In this document: piece by piece, positions 34,813-43,174 of the stretch
How positions within the stretch are numbered: the stretch's first letter is position 1
Layout: each line of letters opens with the position of its first letter
Assembly: GCF_041053105.1 (NCBI RefSeq)
Contig: NZ_CP163444.1
Location: forward strand, 1,302,001-1,366,000
DNA from: Streptomyces sp. R44
Lineage (GTDB): Bacteria > Actinomycetota > Actinomycetes > Streptomycetales > Streptomycetaceae
DNA length: 64,000 nt
Direction of reading: 5' to 3'
Notes under the pieces: model-generated
Database searches by the model: none
Seen by the model: the letters and a program-made list of their open reading frames with translations, nothing else
What the model was told of the DNA's origin: nothing
Program-made: the position numbers and the translations under genes

Positions 34813-35673
34813 ATGACGGTCGACCACGCCCCTCCCTCCGCCCCGCCCGACATATCGCCTTTGCCGGATGTCGAGTCCTTGACCCCCGCCCGGGGGCCGG
34901 GCCGCCGCCCGTCCGTTCCGCGCTGGCTGCGCCGGGCCGTGGGGCCCCTCCTGCTGCTCGTCCTCTGGCAGGCGAGCAGTGCGGCGGGGGTGCTTCCGGC
35001 GGACGTGCTGGCCTCGCCCGGGACCATCGCCCGGGCCGCCGGCGAACTGGCCGGGGACGGGACGCTGCCGACCGCGATGGGCGTCTCGCTGCGGCGGGTC
35101 GCCGTGGGGCTGCTGCTCGGCGGGGTGGTGGGCATCGCGCTCGCCCTGGTGTCCGGGCTGTCACGGCTCGGCGAGGACCTCGTCGACGCGCCCGTACAGA
35201 TGCTGCGGACGGTCCCGTGGGTGGGCCTCATCCCGCTGTTCATCATCTGGCTGGGGATCGGGGAGGCGCCCAAGGTGGCGCTCATCGCCCTCGGCGTCGC
35301 CTTCCACCTCTATCTGAACGTGTACGCCGGGATCCGGGGCGTCGACGCCCAACTCGTCGAGGCGGGCGAGTCCCTGGGGCTCGGCCGGTGGGGCCTGGTC
35401 CGGCACGTCGTGCTGCCGGGCGCGCTGCCCGGGGCCATGACCGGGCTGCGGTACTCCCTGGCGACGGCCTGGCTCGCGCTGGTCTTCGGCGAGTCGATCA
35501 ACGCCGACGCCGGGATCGGCTTCCTCATGAACCAGGCGCGGGAGTTCTTCCGCACGGACGTCATCGTCGTCTGCCTCGTCGTCTACGCCTTCCTCGGCCT
35601 GCTGGCCGACGCCGTCGTCCGTACTCTCGAAAGGCTGCTGCTGCAATGGCGACCGACCTTCACGGGGCAGTGA
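34813..35673 (+). CDS. ssuC: Aliphatic sulfonate ABC transporter permease
   Basis: 286 residues, BPD-type permease with about six membrane helices and the EAA loop in EAGESLGLGRWGLVRHVVLP. Matches SsuC/TauC permeases, with the motif TVPWVGLIPLFIIWLGIGE typical of the nitrate/sulfonate/taurine group. GGAG before ATG at 34813. The 3' end overlaps ssuB by 28 bp. Imports organosulfonates as sulfur source together with the proteins encoded at 35646 and 36489. Confidence 0.93.
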   Translation: MTVDHAPPSAPPDISPLPDVESLTPARGPGRRPSVPRWLRRAVGPLLLLVLWQASSAAGVLPADVLASPGTIARAAGELAGDGTLPTAMGVSLRRVAVGLLLGGVVGIALALVSGLSRLGEDLVDAPVQMLRTVPWVGLIPLFIIWLGIGEAPKVALIALGVAFHLYLNVYAGIRGVDAQLVEAGESLGLGRWGLVRHVVLPGALPGAMTGLRYSLATAWLALVFGESINADAGIGFLMNQAREFFRTDVIVVCLVVYAFLGLLADAVVRTLERLLLQWRPTFTGQ

Positions 35674-36452
35674 CCGTCCAGGGCCTGACCCGCTCCTTCG
35701 ACGGGCGTCCCGTCGTCGACGGGCTCGATCTGACTCTGCGCGCCGGCCAGTTCACCGCGCTCCTGGGACACAGCGGCTGCGGCAAGTCGACGCTCCTGCG
35801 GATCCTCGCGGGGCTCGACCGGGAGATCTCCGGCACGGTCCTCGTGCCGCGCCGCCGCGCGGTCGCCTTCCAGGCGCCGCGCCTGATGCCCTGGAAGAAG
35901 GTCTGGCGGAACGTCCTGCTCGGGCTGCCGGGGAAGCCCGGCCGGGCGGTGGCGGAGAAGGCGCTCGCGGAGGTGGGCCTCGACCACCGCTCGGGAGCCT
36001 GGCCGAAGACCCTGTCGGGCGGCGAGGCCCAACGTGCCTCGCTGGCCAGGGCGTTGGTACGGGATCCGGACCTGCTGCTGCTCGACGAGCCGTTCGGCGC
36101 GCTCGACGCGCTGACGCGGATCAAGGCCCAGCGGCTCGTGGCCGAACTGTGGCAGCGACGCGGCTGCACGGTCCTGCTCGTCACGCACGACGTCGACGAG
36201 GCGCTGCTGCTCGCCGACCGCGCCCTGGTCATGCGGGACGGCGCGATCGCCTACGACACCGCCGTCGACCTCGACCGGCCCCGCTCCCCCGGCGATCCCG
36301 CGCTCGCCGCGCTCCGCACCCGGCTGCTCGCCGAACTCGGCGTGACCGACGGCTCGGACCGAGGCCCGGCCGACGGCTCGGACCGAGTCCTGGCCGACGA
36401 CTCGGACCACGGCGTGGCCGACGGCGAACTGGCCGCGCACGCGGCCGCCTGA
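35646..36452 (+). CDS. ssuB: Aliphatic sulfonate ABC transporter ATP-binding protein
   Basis: 268 residues. Walker A GHSGCGKST at 41-49, Q-loop VAFQAPRLMPWKKV (typical of SsuB/TauB), signature LSGGEAQRASLARAL, Walker B LLLLDEPFGALD and H-loop VTHDVDEAL. After the domain (about residue 232) the tail consists of acidic octapeptides such as DGSDRGPA coded by 24-bp repeats, not part of the family. Start ATG at 35646 lies inside the end of ssuC. Confidence 0.94.
   Translation: MATDLHGAVTVQGLTRSFDGRPVVDGLDLTLRAGQFTALLGHSGCGKSTLLRILAGLDREISGTVLVPRRRAVAFQAPRLMPWKKVWRNVLLGLPGKPGRAVAEKALAEVGLDHRSGAWPKTLSGGEAQRASLARALVRDPDLLLLDEPFGALDALTRIKAQRLVAELWQRRGCTVLLVTHDVDEALLLADRALVMRDGAIAYDTAVDLDRPRSPGDPALAALRTRLLAELGVTDGSDRGPADGSDRVLADDSDHGVADGELAAHAAA
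36348..36425 (+). repeat. 24-bp coding tandem repeat in ssuB
   Basis: Three 24-bp units (36348-36371, 36372-36395, 36396-36419) and a partial fourth, coding DGSDRGPA, DGSDRVLA and DDSDHGVA. In frame, near the C-terminus. Confidence 0.8.
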
Positions 36453-36488
36453 CCCCTCCCTCCCCCCCCGTTACCCGAGGAGACATCC

Positions 36489-37520
36489 GTGAAGTCCATC
36501 CGCCTGTCCGCCGCCGCGCTGCTCGTGCCGCTCGCCCTGCTCGCCTCCGCCTGCTCCGGCGCCTCCGCCGCCGGCGAGGCCTCGAACTCCGACGGCAAGG
36601 GCTCCCTCGTCCTGAACGTCGGCGACCAGAAGGGCGGCGCCGAGGCCCTGCTGCGCGCCGCCGGTGAGCTCGACGACCTCCCGTACCGGGTGAAGTGGTC
36701 GACGTTCACCTCCGGTCCACCGCTCCTCGAAGCGATCAACGCCAAGGCCGTCGACTTCGGCTCCGTCGGCAACACCCCGCCCGTCTTCGCCGCCGGAGCC
36801 GGCTCGAAGATCACCGTGGTCGCGTCGACCCACGGCGACTCCGCGGGCGAGGCGATCCTCGTCCCGAAGGACTCCCCGCTGCGCACCGCGCGGGACCTGA
36901 AGGGGAAGAAGGTCGCCGTCGCCCAGGGAAGCTCCGCCCACTTCCAGCTGCTCGCCTCACTCCGGAAGGCCGGCCTGCAACTCTCCGACGTCCAGGTCAG
37001 CCTCCTCCAGCCGGCCGACGCCCTGGCCGCGTTCACCAGCGGCAAGGTCGACGCCTGGGCCGTCTGGGACCCGTACACCTCCCAGGTCCTGCTCAGCGGC
37101 AAGGGCCGGGTGCTGACCGACGGGCGCGGCCTCGTCAACGGCCTCGGCTTCCAGGTCGCCGCCCCCTCGGCGCTGGCCGACAAGGAGAAGGCGAAGGCGA
37201 TCGGCGACTTCGTCGAGCGGCTGCGCCGCGCCCAGGGCTGGGTGTTCGACCACCCCGAGGAGTGGGCGAAGGTCTGGGCGAAGGAGACCGGACTGCCGTA
37301 CGAGGTGGCCCTCGCGGCCGTGAAGCGCAGCAACGGGACCCGTATCCCCGTCGCCCTCGACGACACGGCGATCGCCTCCGAGCAGCAGATCGCCGACACC
37401 TTCGCCGAACTGAAGCTGATCCCGCACACGTTCCGCTTCGCCGACTACGTCGACACCCGCTTCAACAAGGACCTGCCGCCGTCCACCACCCCGGCGCGCA
37501 GCTACGGAAAGGCCTCCTGA
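36489..37520 (+). CDS. ssuA: Aliphatic sulfonate-binding lipoprotein
   Basis: 343 residues from a GTG preceded by CGAGGAG. Lipobox LLASAC with C22. The remainder is a periplasmic-binding fold of the SsuA/NMT1 type: LNVGDQKGGAEALLRAAGEL, KAVDFGSVGNTPPVFAAGAG, then AVAQGSSAHFQLLASLRKAGL and GKVDAWAVWDPYTSQVL. Captures sulfonates outside the membrane for the permease encoded at 34813. Ends in TGATG, its stop overlapping the ssuD start by one base. Confidence 0.95.
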   Translation: MKSIRLSAAALLVPLALLASACSGASAAGEASNSDGKGSLVLNVGDQKGGAEALLRAAGELDDLPYRVKWSTFTSGPPLLEAINAKAVDFGSVGNTPPVFAAGAGSKITVVASTHGDSAGEAILVPKDSPLRTARDLKGKKVAVAQGSSAHFQLLASLRKAGLQLSDVQVSLLQPADALAAFTSGKVDAWAVWDPYTSQVLLSGKGRVLTDGRGLVNGLGFQVAAPSALADKEKAKAIGDFVERLRRAQGWVFDHPEEWAKVWAKETGLPYEVALAAVKRSNGTRIPVALDDTAIASEQQIADTFAELKLIPHTFRFADYVDTRFNKDLPPSTTPARSYGKAS

Positions 37521-38731
37521 TGACCGTCCATCTGCACTGGTTCCTGCCGACCGGCGGCGACGGCCGAACCCTCGTCGACCGGCACGCCTACACGGACGGC
37601 GGGATCAGCCGTAACCGGACCGTGTCCGGGGTCCGCGCCCCCGACATCGACTACCTCGTCCAGATCGCCAAGGCGGCCGAGCAGTTGGGCTTCGAGGCCG
37701 TGCTGACGCCGACCGGCACGTGGTGCGAGGACGCCTGGCTGACGACGGTCGCCCTGGCCCAGCACACCGAACGGCTGAAGTTCCTGGTGGCGTTCCGGCC
37801 GGGGGTGATCTCCCCGGTGCTCGCGGCCCAGATGGCGTCCACGTACCAGCGGATCACCCGGGGCCGGCTCCTGCTCAACGTCGTGACCGGCGGCGACTCG
37901 GCCGAGCAGCGCCGCTTCGGCGACCACCTCGACCACGACCGGCGGTACGCGCGCACGGCCGAGTTCCTCTCGGTGGTGCGGGGCGTGTGGGGCGGGCGGC
38001 CGTACGACTTCGACGGCGAGCACTTCCGGATCGAGGGCGGGCTCACCGCCCTGCCGCCGGACCCGCTGCCGGAGATCTTCTTCGGCGGCTCGTCCGCGGC
38101 GGCCGGCCCGGTCGCGGCGGAGCACGCGGACGTGTACCTGACGTGGGGCGAGCCGCCGTGGCAGGTGAAGGAGAAGATCGACTGGATCCGGCGGCTCGCG
38201 GAGGAGCGCGGGCGCACCGTCCGGTTCGGGATCCGGCTGCACACGATCTCCCGCGACTCGGCGCGCGAGGCCTGGGCGACGGCCGACCGGCTGCTCTCCG
38301 ATCTCGACGCGGAGACCGTCGCCGCGGCGCAGGAACTCCTCGGGCGGAGCGAGTCGGTCGGCCAGCAGCGGATGCTCGCGCTGCACGGCGGCGGCTCGCT
38401 CGACCGCGACCGGCTGGAGATCTCGCCGAACCTGTGGGCGGGCGTCGGTCTGGTACGGGGCGGGGCCGGGACCGCGCTGGTCGGCAGCCACGCCGAAGTC
38501 GCCGACCGGATCGAGGAGTACCACGACCTGGGCGTCGAGCACTTCGTCCTGTCCGGGTACCCGCACCTGGAGGAGGCGTACTGGTTCGGCGAGGGCGTGA
38601 CGCCGGAGCTCGCGGCGCGCGGGCTGCTGCCCTCGGCGCCCGCCTCCCCGCTGCTCGGCGTCCCGGCCGCGAACGGCCGCCCGGCCTCGGCCCCCGGCGG
38701 GGCACCGCTGCTCGTGCCGGGCGGGCGGTAG
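37520..38731 (+). CDS. ssuD: FMNH2-dependent alkanesulfonate monooxygenase
   Basis: 403 residues, luciferase-like TIM barrel. Starts HLHWFLPTGGDGR and contains the family stretch FEAVLTPTGTWCEDAWLT, then YQRITRGRLLLNVVTGGD and NLWAGVGLVRGGAGTALVGS. Splits the C-S bond of alkanesulfonates, giving sulfite and aldehyde, with reduced FMN from a separate reductase (SsuE), which is not in this window. Last gene of the operon, closed by an 18-bp-armed hairpin. The C-terminal 35 residues are Pro/Ala-rich extension. Confidence 0.95.
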   Translation: MTVHLHWFLPTGGDGRTLVDRHAYTDGGISRNRTVSGVRAPDIDYLVQIAKAAEQLGFEAVLTPTGTWCEDAWLTTVALAQHTERLKFLVAFRPGVISPVLAAQMASTYQRITRGRLLLNVVTGGDSAEQRRFGDHLDHDRRYARTAEFLSVVRGVWGGRPYDFDGEHFRIEGGLTALPPDPLPEIFFGGSSAAAGPVAAEHADVYLTWGEPPWQVKEKIDWIRRLAEERGRTVRFGIRLHTISRDSAREAWATADRLLSDLDAETVAAAQELLGRSESVGQQRMLALHGGGSLDRDRLEISPNLWAGVGLVRGGAGTALVGSHAEVADRIEEYHDLGVEHFVLSGYPHLEEAYWFGEGVTPELAARGLLPSAPASPLLGVPAANGRPASAPGGAPLLVPGGR

Positions 38732-38785
38732 GAGGCACCCCCGGGTTGTTCCCGGCGCTGGACGGTGCACGCCGTGTTCACCGCT

Positions 38786-38827
38786 CGCGCCCGCCGTGGT
38801 CCTCCATGAAGGACCACGGCGGGCGCG
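38786..38827 (+). terminator. Terminator of the ssu operon
   Basis: Perfect 18-bp arms (CGCGCCCGCCGTGGTCCT at 38786-38803, complement at 38810-38827) with a 6-nt loop, 54 bp past the ssuD stop. Confidence 0.9.
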
Positions 38828-38926
38828 GGTGTCGGCAGGAGCACGTTCACCGGAAAGGACGACGTCCGCCCTCAGGCGCTTGACCAGGGCGGGAAGAACC
38901 TCGCCCCCACCCCGGTTGGTGGAAAC

Positions 38927-40030
38927 GTGAACGATTTCGGGTTCGAAGAGGTCAGGACGGTGGACGTCGTCGTCATCGGCGCCGGGCAGGCGGGGCTCTC
39001 CGCCGCCTTCCACCTGCGGCGCACCGGCCTGGAGCCGGACCGGGACTTCGTCGTCCTGGACCACGCCCCCGAACCGGGCGGCGCCTGGCAGTTCCGGTGG
39101 CCCTCCCTCACATACGGCAAGGTCCACGGGATGCACGCACTGCCCGGCATGGAGCTGACCGGTGCCGATCCCGCGCGCCCCTCCTCGGAGGTGATCGGGG
39201 CGTACTTCGACACGTACGAGCGGACCTTCGAGCTGCGGGTGCACCGGCCCGTCGACGTCACCGCCGTCCGGGAGGGCGAGGGCGGACGGCTGCGGGTCGA
39301 GACCTCGGAGGGCGTGTACGCGACGCGGGCCCTGATCAACGCAACCGGCACCTGGGACCGTCCGTTCTGGCCGCGCTACCCCGGGCAGGAGACCTTCCGG
39401 GGCCGCCAGCTGCACACCGCCCGGTACCCGGGGCCCGAGGCGTTCGCCGGGAAGCGGGTGCTCGTCGTCGGCGGCGGGGCCTCCGGCACCCAGCACCTCA
39501 TGGAGATCGCCGAGGTCGCCGCGGAGACGACCTGGGTCACCCGGCGCGAGCCCGTCTACCGCGAGGGTCCCTTCGGCGAGGTGGAGGGCCGCGCGGCGGT
39601 CGCCCTCGTGGAGGAGCGGGTACGGCGCGGGCTGCCGCCGCAGAGCGTCGTCTCGGTCACCGGGCTCCCCCTCAACGACGCGATCCGGGCGGCCCGGGCG
39701 CGCGGGATCCTGGACCGGCAGCCGATGTTCGACCGGATCACCCCGACGGGGGTGGCCTGGGACGACGGCCGGACCGTCGACGTGGACGTCATCCTGTGGG
39801 CGACCGGATTCCGGGCGGCGATCGACCATCTGGCGCCGCTGCGGCTGCGGGAGCCGGGCGGCGGCATCCAGGTGGAGGGCACGCGCGCGGTACGGGACGA
39901 GCGCGTCCACCTCGTCGGCTACGGCCCTTCGGCCTCGACGATCGGCGCCAACCGGGCCGGCCGCGCCGCCGCCTCCGACATCCGCCGCCTCCTCCACCAC
40001 GACCGCACGGCCGCCACGCCGGTCGTCTGA
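38927..40030 (+). CDS. Flavin-containing monooxygenase-like NAD(P)/FAD oxidoreductase
   Basis: 367 residues with two dinucleotide-binding motifs, GAGQAGLSAAFHL near residue 18 for FAD and VVGGGASGTQHL near 183 for NAD(P)H. Between them FRGRQLHTARYPG fits the FxGxxxHxxx(W/Y) fingerprint of FMO/Baeyer-Villiger enzymes, and LWATGFRAAIDHL is the late ATGF motif. Substrate unknown. It follows the ssu terminator, so joint regulation with ssu is not supported. GTG at 38927 preceded by GGTGGAA. Converges on the MltG-like gene, 9 bp apart. Confidence 0.9.
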   Translation: MNDFGFEEVRTVDVVVIGAGQAGLSAAFHLRRTGLEPDRDFVVLDHAPEPGGAWQFRWPSLTYGKVHGMHALPGMELTGADPARPSSEVIGAYFDTYERTFELRVHRPVDVTAVREGEGGRLRVETSEGVYATRALINATGTWDRPFWPRYPGQETFRGRQLHTARYPGPEAFAGKRVLVVGGGASGTQHLMEIAEVAAETTWVTRREPVYREGPFGEVEGRAAVALVEERVRRGLPPQSVVSVTGLPLNDAIRAARARGILDRQPMFDRITPTGVAWDDGRTVDVDVILWATGFRAAIDHLAPLRLREPGGGIQVEGTRAVRDERVHLVGYGPSASTIGANRAGRAAASDIRRLLHHDRTAATPVV

Positions 40031-40039
40031 CCTGCCCGT

Positions 40040-40954
40040 TCAGCGCTGTCCGGCGCTCCGGTTGGCGTTGAACTCGGCCACGTTCGCCCGGTGGGCCGCG
40101 TAGTCGGCGGTGAAGCGGGTGTCCCCCGGGGCGACCGTGACGAAGTAGAGCCAGTCGCCGTCCGCCGGGCGGATGACCGCGTCCATCGCCTCGTCCCCAG
40201 GGTTGCCGATGGGCGTCGGCGGCAGGCCCTTGCGGGCGTACGTGTTGTACGGGCTCTGGGACTTCGTGTCCGCGAGGCTGGTGTCGACGGTGCTCCGGCC
40301 GAGGGCGTAGTGGAGCGTCGAGTCCATCTGGAGCGGCATGCCCTGGGCGAGCCGGTTGTGGAGGACCCGGGCGACCTTCGCCATGTCGTCCGGGTTGTCG
40401 GCCTCGGCCTGCACGATGCTGGCCGCGACGACCGTCTCGTACACGCTGAGTCCGCGCGCCCGCGCGCCCTCGGCGATCCGCGCGGCGCCGTAGCGCTTGC
40501 CGGCGGTGTCCACCATGAAGCGCAGCAGTGCCTGCGGGGTGGTGGTCGAGAGCACGGGGTAGGTCGCGGGGAAGAGGTAGCCCTCGGGGTTGCCGCCGGC
40601 CGCGGCGGGCAGCGGGAGGACGCCGGGGCTGGTCGCGGCCTTCCGTGTGGTGCCGTCGGGCAGATGGAGTGCGCGGTCGACGGCCGTGTAGACCTGGCCG
40701 GCCCGCCAGCCCTCCGGGACGAGGAGGGCGCGGGGCCGTTCGACGGCGGGTTCGTCCTGGGTGAGCAGGAGCGGGACGGTGACGGCGCCGGCCACGGTGA
40801 GGACGGCTCCGAGCAGCAGCGCGAGCCGCCCGCGCCGGGTGAGACGCGCACGGCGGGGAGACCGTGGCAGGCGTGTGCGGCGGGGAGGCCGGGGCAGGGA
40901 GGGACGGCGGGTGCGGCGCGGGGGTGCGTACGGGGAGGACGGCCGGTACGTCAT
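40040..40954 (-). CDS. MltG/YceG-like endolytic transglycosylase family protein
   Basis: 304 residues. Arg/Pro-rich cytosolic tail, one membrane helix (about 44-65), then an external YceG domain with EGYLFPATYPV, AASIVQAEADNPDDM, GMPLQMDSTLHYALG and SPYNTYARKGLPPTPIGNPG. MltG cuts nascent glycan strands during peptidoglycan synthesis. The family's ASIVExE motif reads ASIVQAEA here, keeping only the second acidic residue. Shorter than the main Streptomyces MltG and not beside aroE or ruvX homologues, so probably a paralogue. Confidence 0.9.
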   Translation of the reverse strand: MTYRPSSPYAPPRRTRRPSLPRPPRRTRLPRSPRRARLTRRGRLALLLGAVLTVAGAVTVPLLLTQDEPAVERPRALLVPEGWRAGQVYTAVDRALHLPDGTTRKAATSPGVLPLPAAAGGNPEGYLFPATYPVLSTTTPQALLRFMVDTAGKRYGAARIAEGARARGLSVYETVVAASIVQAEADNPDDMAKVARVLHNRLAQGMPLQMDSTLHYALGRSTVDTSLADTKSQSPYNTYARKGLPPTPIGNPGDEAMDAVIRPADGDWLYFVTVAPGDTRFTADYAAHRANVAEFNANRSAGQR

Positions 40955-41005
40955 GGGCGCACGCTAACCCGGTCCGTGCGCGAATCCGGGGAACCGCGCA
41001 CGCGG

Positions 41006-41046
41006 CGGCGCCGCCGGCCCCCTGGGACGGGGGACCGACGGCGCCG
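41006..41046 (-). terminator. Hairpin downstream of the small hydrophobic peptide gene
   Basis: Arms 41006-41022 and 41029-41046 (CGGCGCCGCCGGCCCCC against GGGGGACCGACGGCGCCG) pair over about 16 positions with a bulge, loop of 6. Sits 14 bp past the stop of the 19-residue frame. Confidence 0.7.
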
Positions 41047-41059
41047 GGCACTGCGATCG

Positions 41060-41119
41060 TCAGACGAGCCATCCCAGGAAGTGGAGGACGCCGGCGAGCA
41101 GGTTGGTGATGACGTTCAT
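41060..41119 (-). CDS. 19-residue hydrophobic peptide
   Basis: The frame reads MNVITNLLAGVLHFLGWLV. GAGGAG lies ten bases before the ATG and a hairpin follows the stop, so it has the elements of an independent small gene. The peptide is long enough to lie along or just cross a membrane; an amphipathic toxin, a membrane-protein regulator or a signal are all conceivable. It lies downstream of the ABC exporter at 41242 on the same strand (122 bp). Confidence 0.6.
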   Translation of the reverse strand: MNVITNLLAGVLHFLGWLV

Positions 41120-41241
41120 GGTGGTGCTTCTCCTCGTGCAGGTACATCAGTGGGACGGTGCGGTCGCGGTCTGCAGCCCGTCGCTCGCACTCCGTAATCT
41201 TCCGATGCCGCACGGGAGTCGGGCGACGAATCCCGGAACGA

Positions 41242-43086
41242 TCACACGTTCTGGGGAACAACCGCTCCCACGTTCGCCTGTTCGGTACGGGCGTCCCGGC
41301 GGACCAGGGCCGCGTACCGCCCGTCCCGGGCGAGGAGCTCCTCGTGCGTCCCGCGCTCGGCGATCCTGCCGGCCTCCAGGACGACGATCTGGTCGGCGTC
41401 GCGGACGGTGGAGAGCCGGTGGGCGATGGTGAGGGTGGTGCGGCCGGCGGACAGGGCGTCGATGGCGCGCTGCACCGCGTGCTCGGTCCGGGTGTCGAGG
41501 GCGCTGGTCGCCTCGTCGAGGATCAGGACCGGAGGGTCGCGCAGGATGGTGCGCGCGATGGCGAGGCGCTGCTTCTCGCCGCCCGAGAAGCGGTAGCCGC
41601 GCTCGCCGACGAGGGTGTCGTACCCGTCGGGCAGCGAGGCGATGTGGTCGTGGATCTGGGCGGCGCGCGCGGCGGCCTCGATCTCCTCGTCGGTGGCGTC
41701 CGGCTTGGCGAAGCGGAGGTTGTCCGCGACGGAGGCGTGGAAGAGGTACGTCTCCTGGGAGACGACGCCGACGGCGCGGGCGAGGGTGTCGAAGTCCAGG
41801 TCGCGCACGTCGACCCCGTCGAGGGTGACGCGGCCGCCGGTGACGTCGTACAGCCGGGGCACGAGGTAGCTGAGGGTGGACTTGCCGGAGCCGGTGGGGC
41901 CGACGACCGCCAGGCTGCCGCCGGCGGGGACGGTCACGTCGATGCCGTCCAGGGTCGGGCGGCCCTGCCCCTCGGGGTCGTAGTGGAACTCGACCTTCTC
42001 GAAGGAGACCTCGCCGCGGATCTTCGGCAGCCGGACCGGCTCGTCGGGCTCGGTGATGTCGACGGGCAGGTCGAGGTATTCGAAGATGCGCTGGAAGAGC
42101 GCGAGGGAGGTCTGCACCTGCACGCCGGTGGAGAGCAGGCTGACGGCGGGGCGGAAGAGGCCCTGCTGGAGCGAGACGAAGGCGACGAGCGTGCCGAGCG
42201 AGATCTCCGAGCCGCCCGAGCCGAGGGCGATGCCGGCGGCCCAGTAGATCAGGGCGGGCATCGCGGCCATGACGATGCCGATGGTCGACATCCGCCACCG
42301 CCCCGCCATGGAGGAGCGCACTTCGAGGTCGACGAGGCGCTCGGACTCCTCGGCGAAGGACTTGGTCAGCGAGTCGGCGCGGCCCATGGTGCGGCCGAGC
42401 AGGATGCCGCTGACCGAGAGGGACTCGGTGACGGTCGCGGCCATGGCGGCCATCTGCTTCTGGCGCTGGGTGGTGATCGCCTTGCGCTCACGGCCGACGC
42501 GCCGGCTGATCCAGACGAAGACGGGCAGCAGGAGCAGCGAGACGAGGGTGAGGCGCCAGTCGAGGGCGAGCATGGCGACGACGGTCGCGACGACGGCGGT
42601 GAGGTTGGAGACGAGGGAGGTGGCCGTGGAGGTCACGGTCGCCTGCATGCCGCCGATGTCGTTGGCGATGCGGGACTGCACCTCGCCGGTGCGCGTGCGC
42701 GTGAAGAAGGCGAGCGGCATCCGCTGGAGCTGCTCGTAGACCCCGGTGCGCAGGTCGTGCATGACGCGCTGGCCGACGGTGGTCGAGATGAGGGTCTGGA
42801 GCACGCCGAAGACGCTGGTCAGGACGGCGGTGGCGATCATGCCGAGGGCGAGCAGGCTGAGCAGCCCGGTGCGGCCCTGGGGGATGGCGGTGTCCAGGAT
42901 CTCCCGGAGGAGGAACGGCGAGGCGACCGAGACGAGCGAGGCGGCGCCGACCAGGAGGCCGACGAGCGCGAGGCGCGCGCGGTAGGGGCGGAAGAGCCGA
43001 AGGATCCGCCGCACCTGGGCGGGCTCCTTGGGCTGGCCGGAGTCGCGGGGCGGGGGCGTCCAGTCGGACTGGTCGTGGGGGCGCAT
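41242..43086 (-). CDS. ABC exporter (fused membrane and ATPase domains)
   Basis: 614 residues, a half-transporter of the type I exporter fold: six membrane helices (about 30-315), then an ATPase with Walker A GPTGSGKST, Q-loop VSQETYLFHASVADNLRFA, signature FSGGEKQRLAIARTIL, Walker B LILDEATSALD and H-loop IAHRLST. All catalytic residues present, so a homodimer could work. AAGGAG precedes the ATG at 43086. Divergent from a MarR regulator with 88 bp between starts, which suggests drug-responsive control. Confidence 0.94.
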   Translation of the reverse strand: MRPHDQSDWTPPPRDSGQPKEPAQVRRILRLFRPYRARLALVGLLVGAASLVSVASPFLLREILDTAIPQGRTGLLSLLALGMIATAVLTSVFGVLQTLISTTVGQRVMHDLRTGVYEQLQRMPLAFFTRTRTGEVQSRIANDIGGMQATVTSTATSLVSNLTAVVATVVAMLALDWRLTLVSLLLLPVFVWISRRVGRERKAITTQRQKQMAAMAATVTESLSVSGILLGRTMGRADSLTKSFAEESERLVDLEVRSSMAGRWRMSTIGIVMAAMPALIYWAAGIALGSGGSEISLGTLVAFVSLQQGLFRPAVSLLSTGVQVQTSLALFQRIFEYLDLPVDITEPDEPVRLPKIRGEVSFEKVEFHYDPEGQGRPTLDGIDVTVPAGGSLAVVGPTGSGKSTLSYLVPRLYDVTGGRVTLDGVDVRDLDFDTLARAVGVVSQETYLFHASVADNLRFAKPDATDEEIEAAARAAQIHDHIASLPDGYDTLVGERGYRFSGGEKQRLAIARTILRDPPVLILDEATSALDTRTEHAVQRAIDALSAGRTTLTIAHRLSTVRDADQIVVLEAGRIAERGTHEELLARDGRYAALVRRDARTEQANVGAVVPQNV

Positions 43087-43174
43087 GGGCTCCTTCGAAG
43101 GTAGACGATTCCATCGGAGCATAGCTCACTGTTACCTATACTCACAATGAACATGGTCCTGATATTGTTCCCGT
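43087..43174. promoter_or_regulatory. AT-rich divergent promoter/operator between exporter and MarR genes
   Basis: The 88-bp gap is markedly AT-rich. TATACT at 43137-43142 and TATTGT at 43163-43168 are plausible -10 elements for the plus strand; the second would start at the MarR ATG (leaderless). GAACA-N12-TGTTC (43149-43170) is a candidate MarR operator covering that start. Confidence 0.55.
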
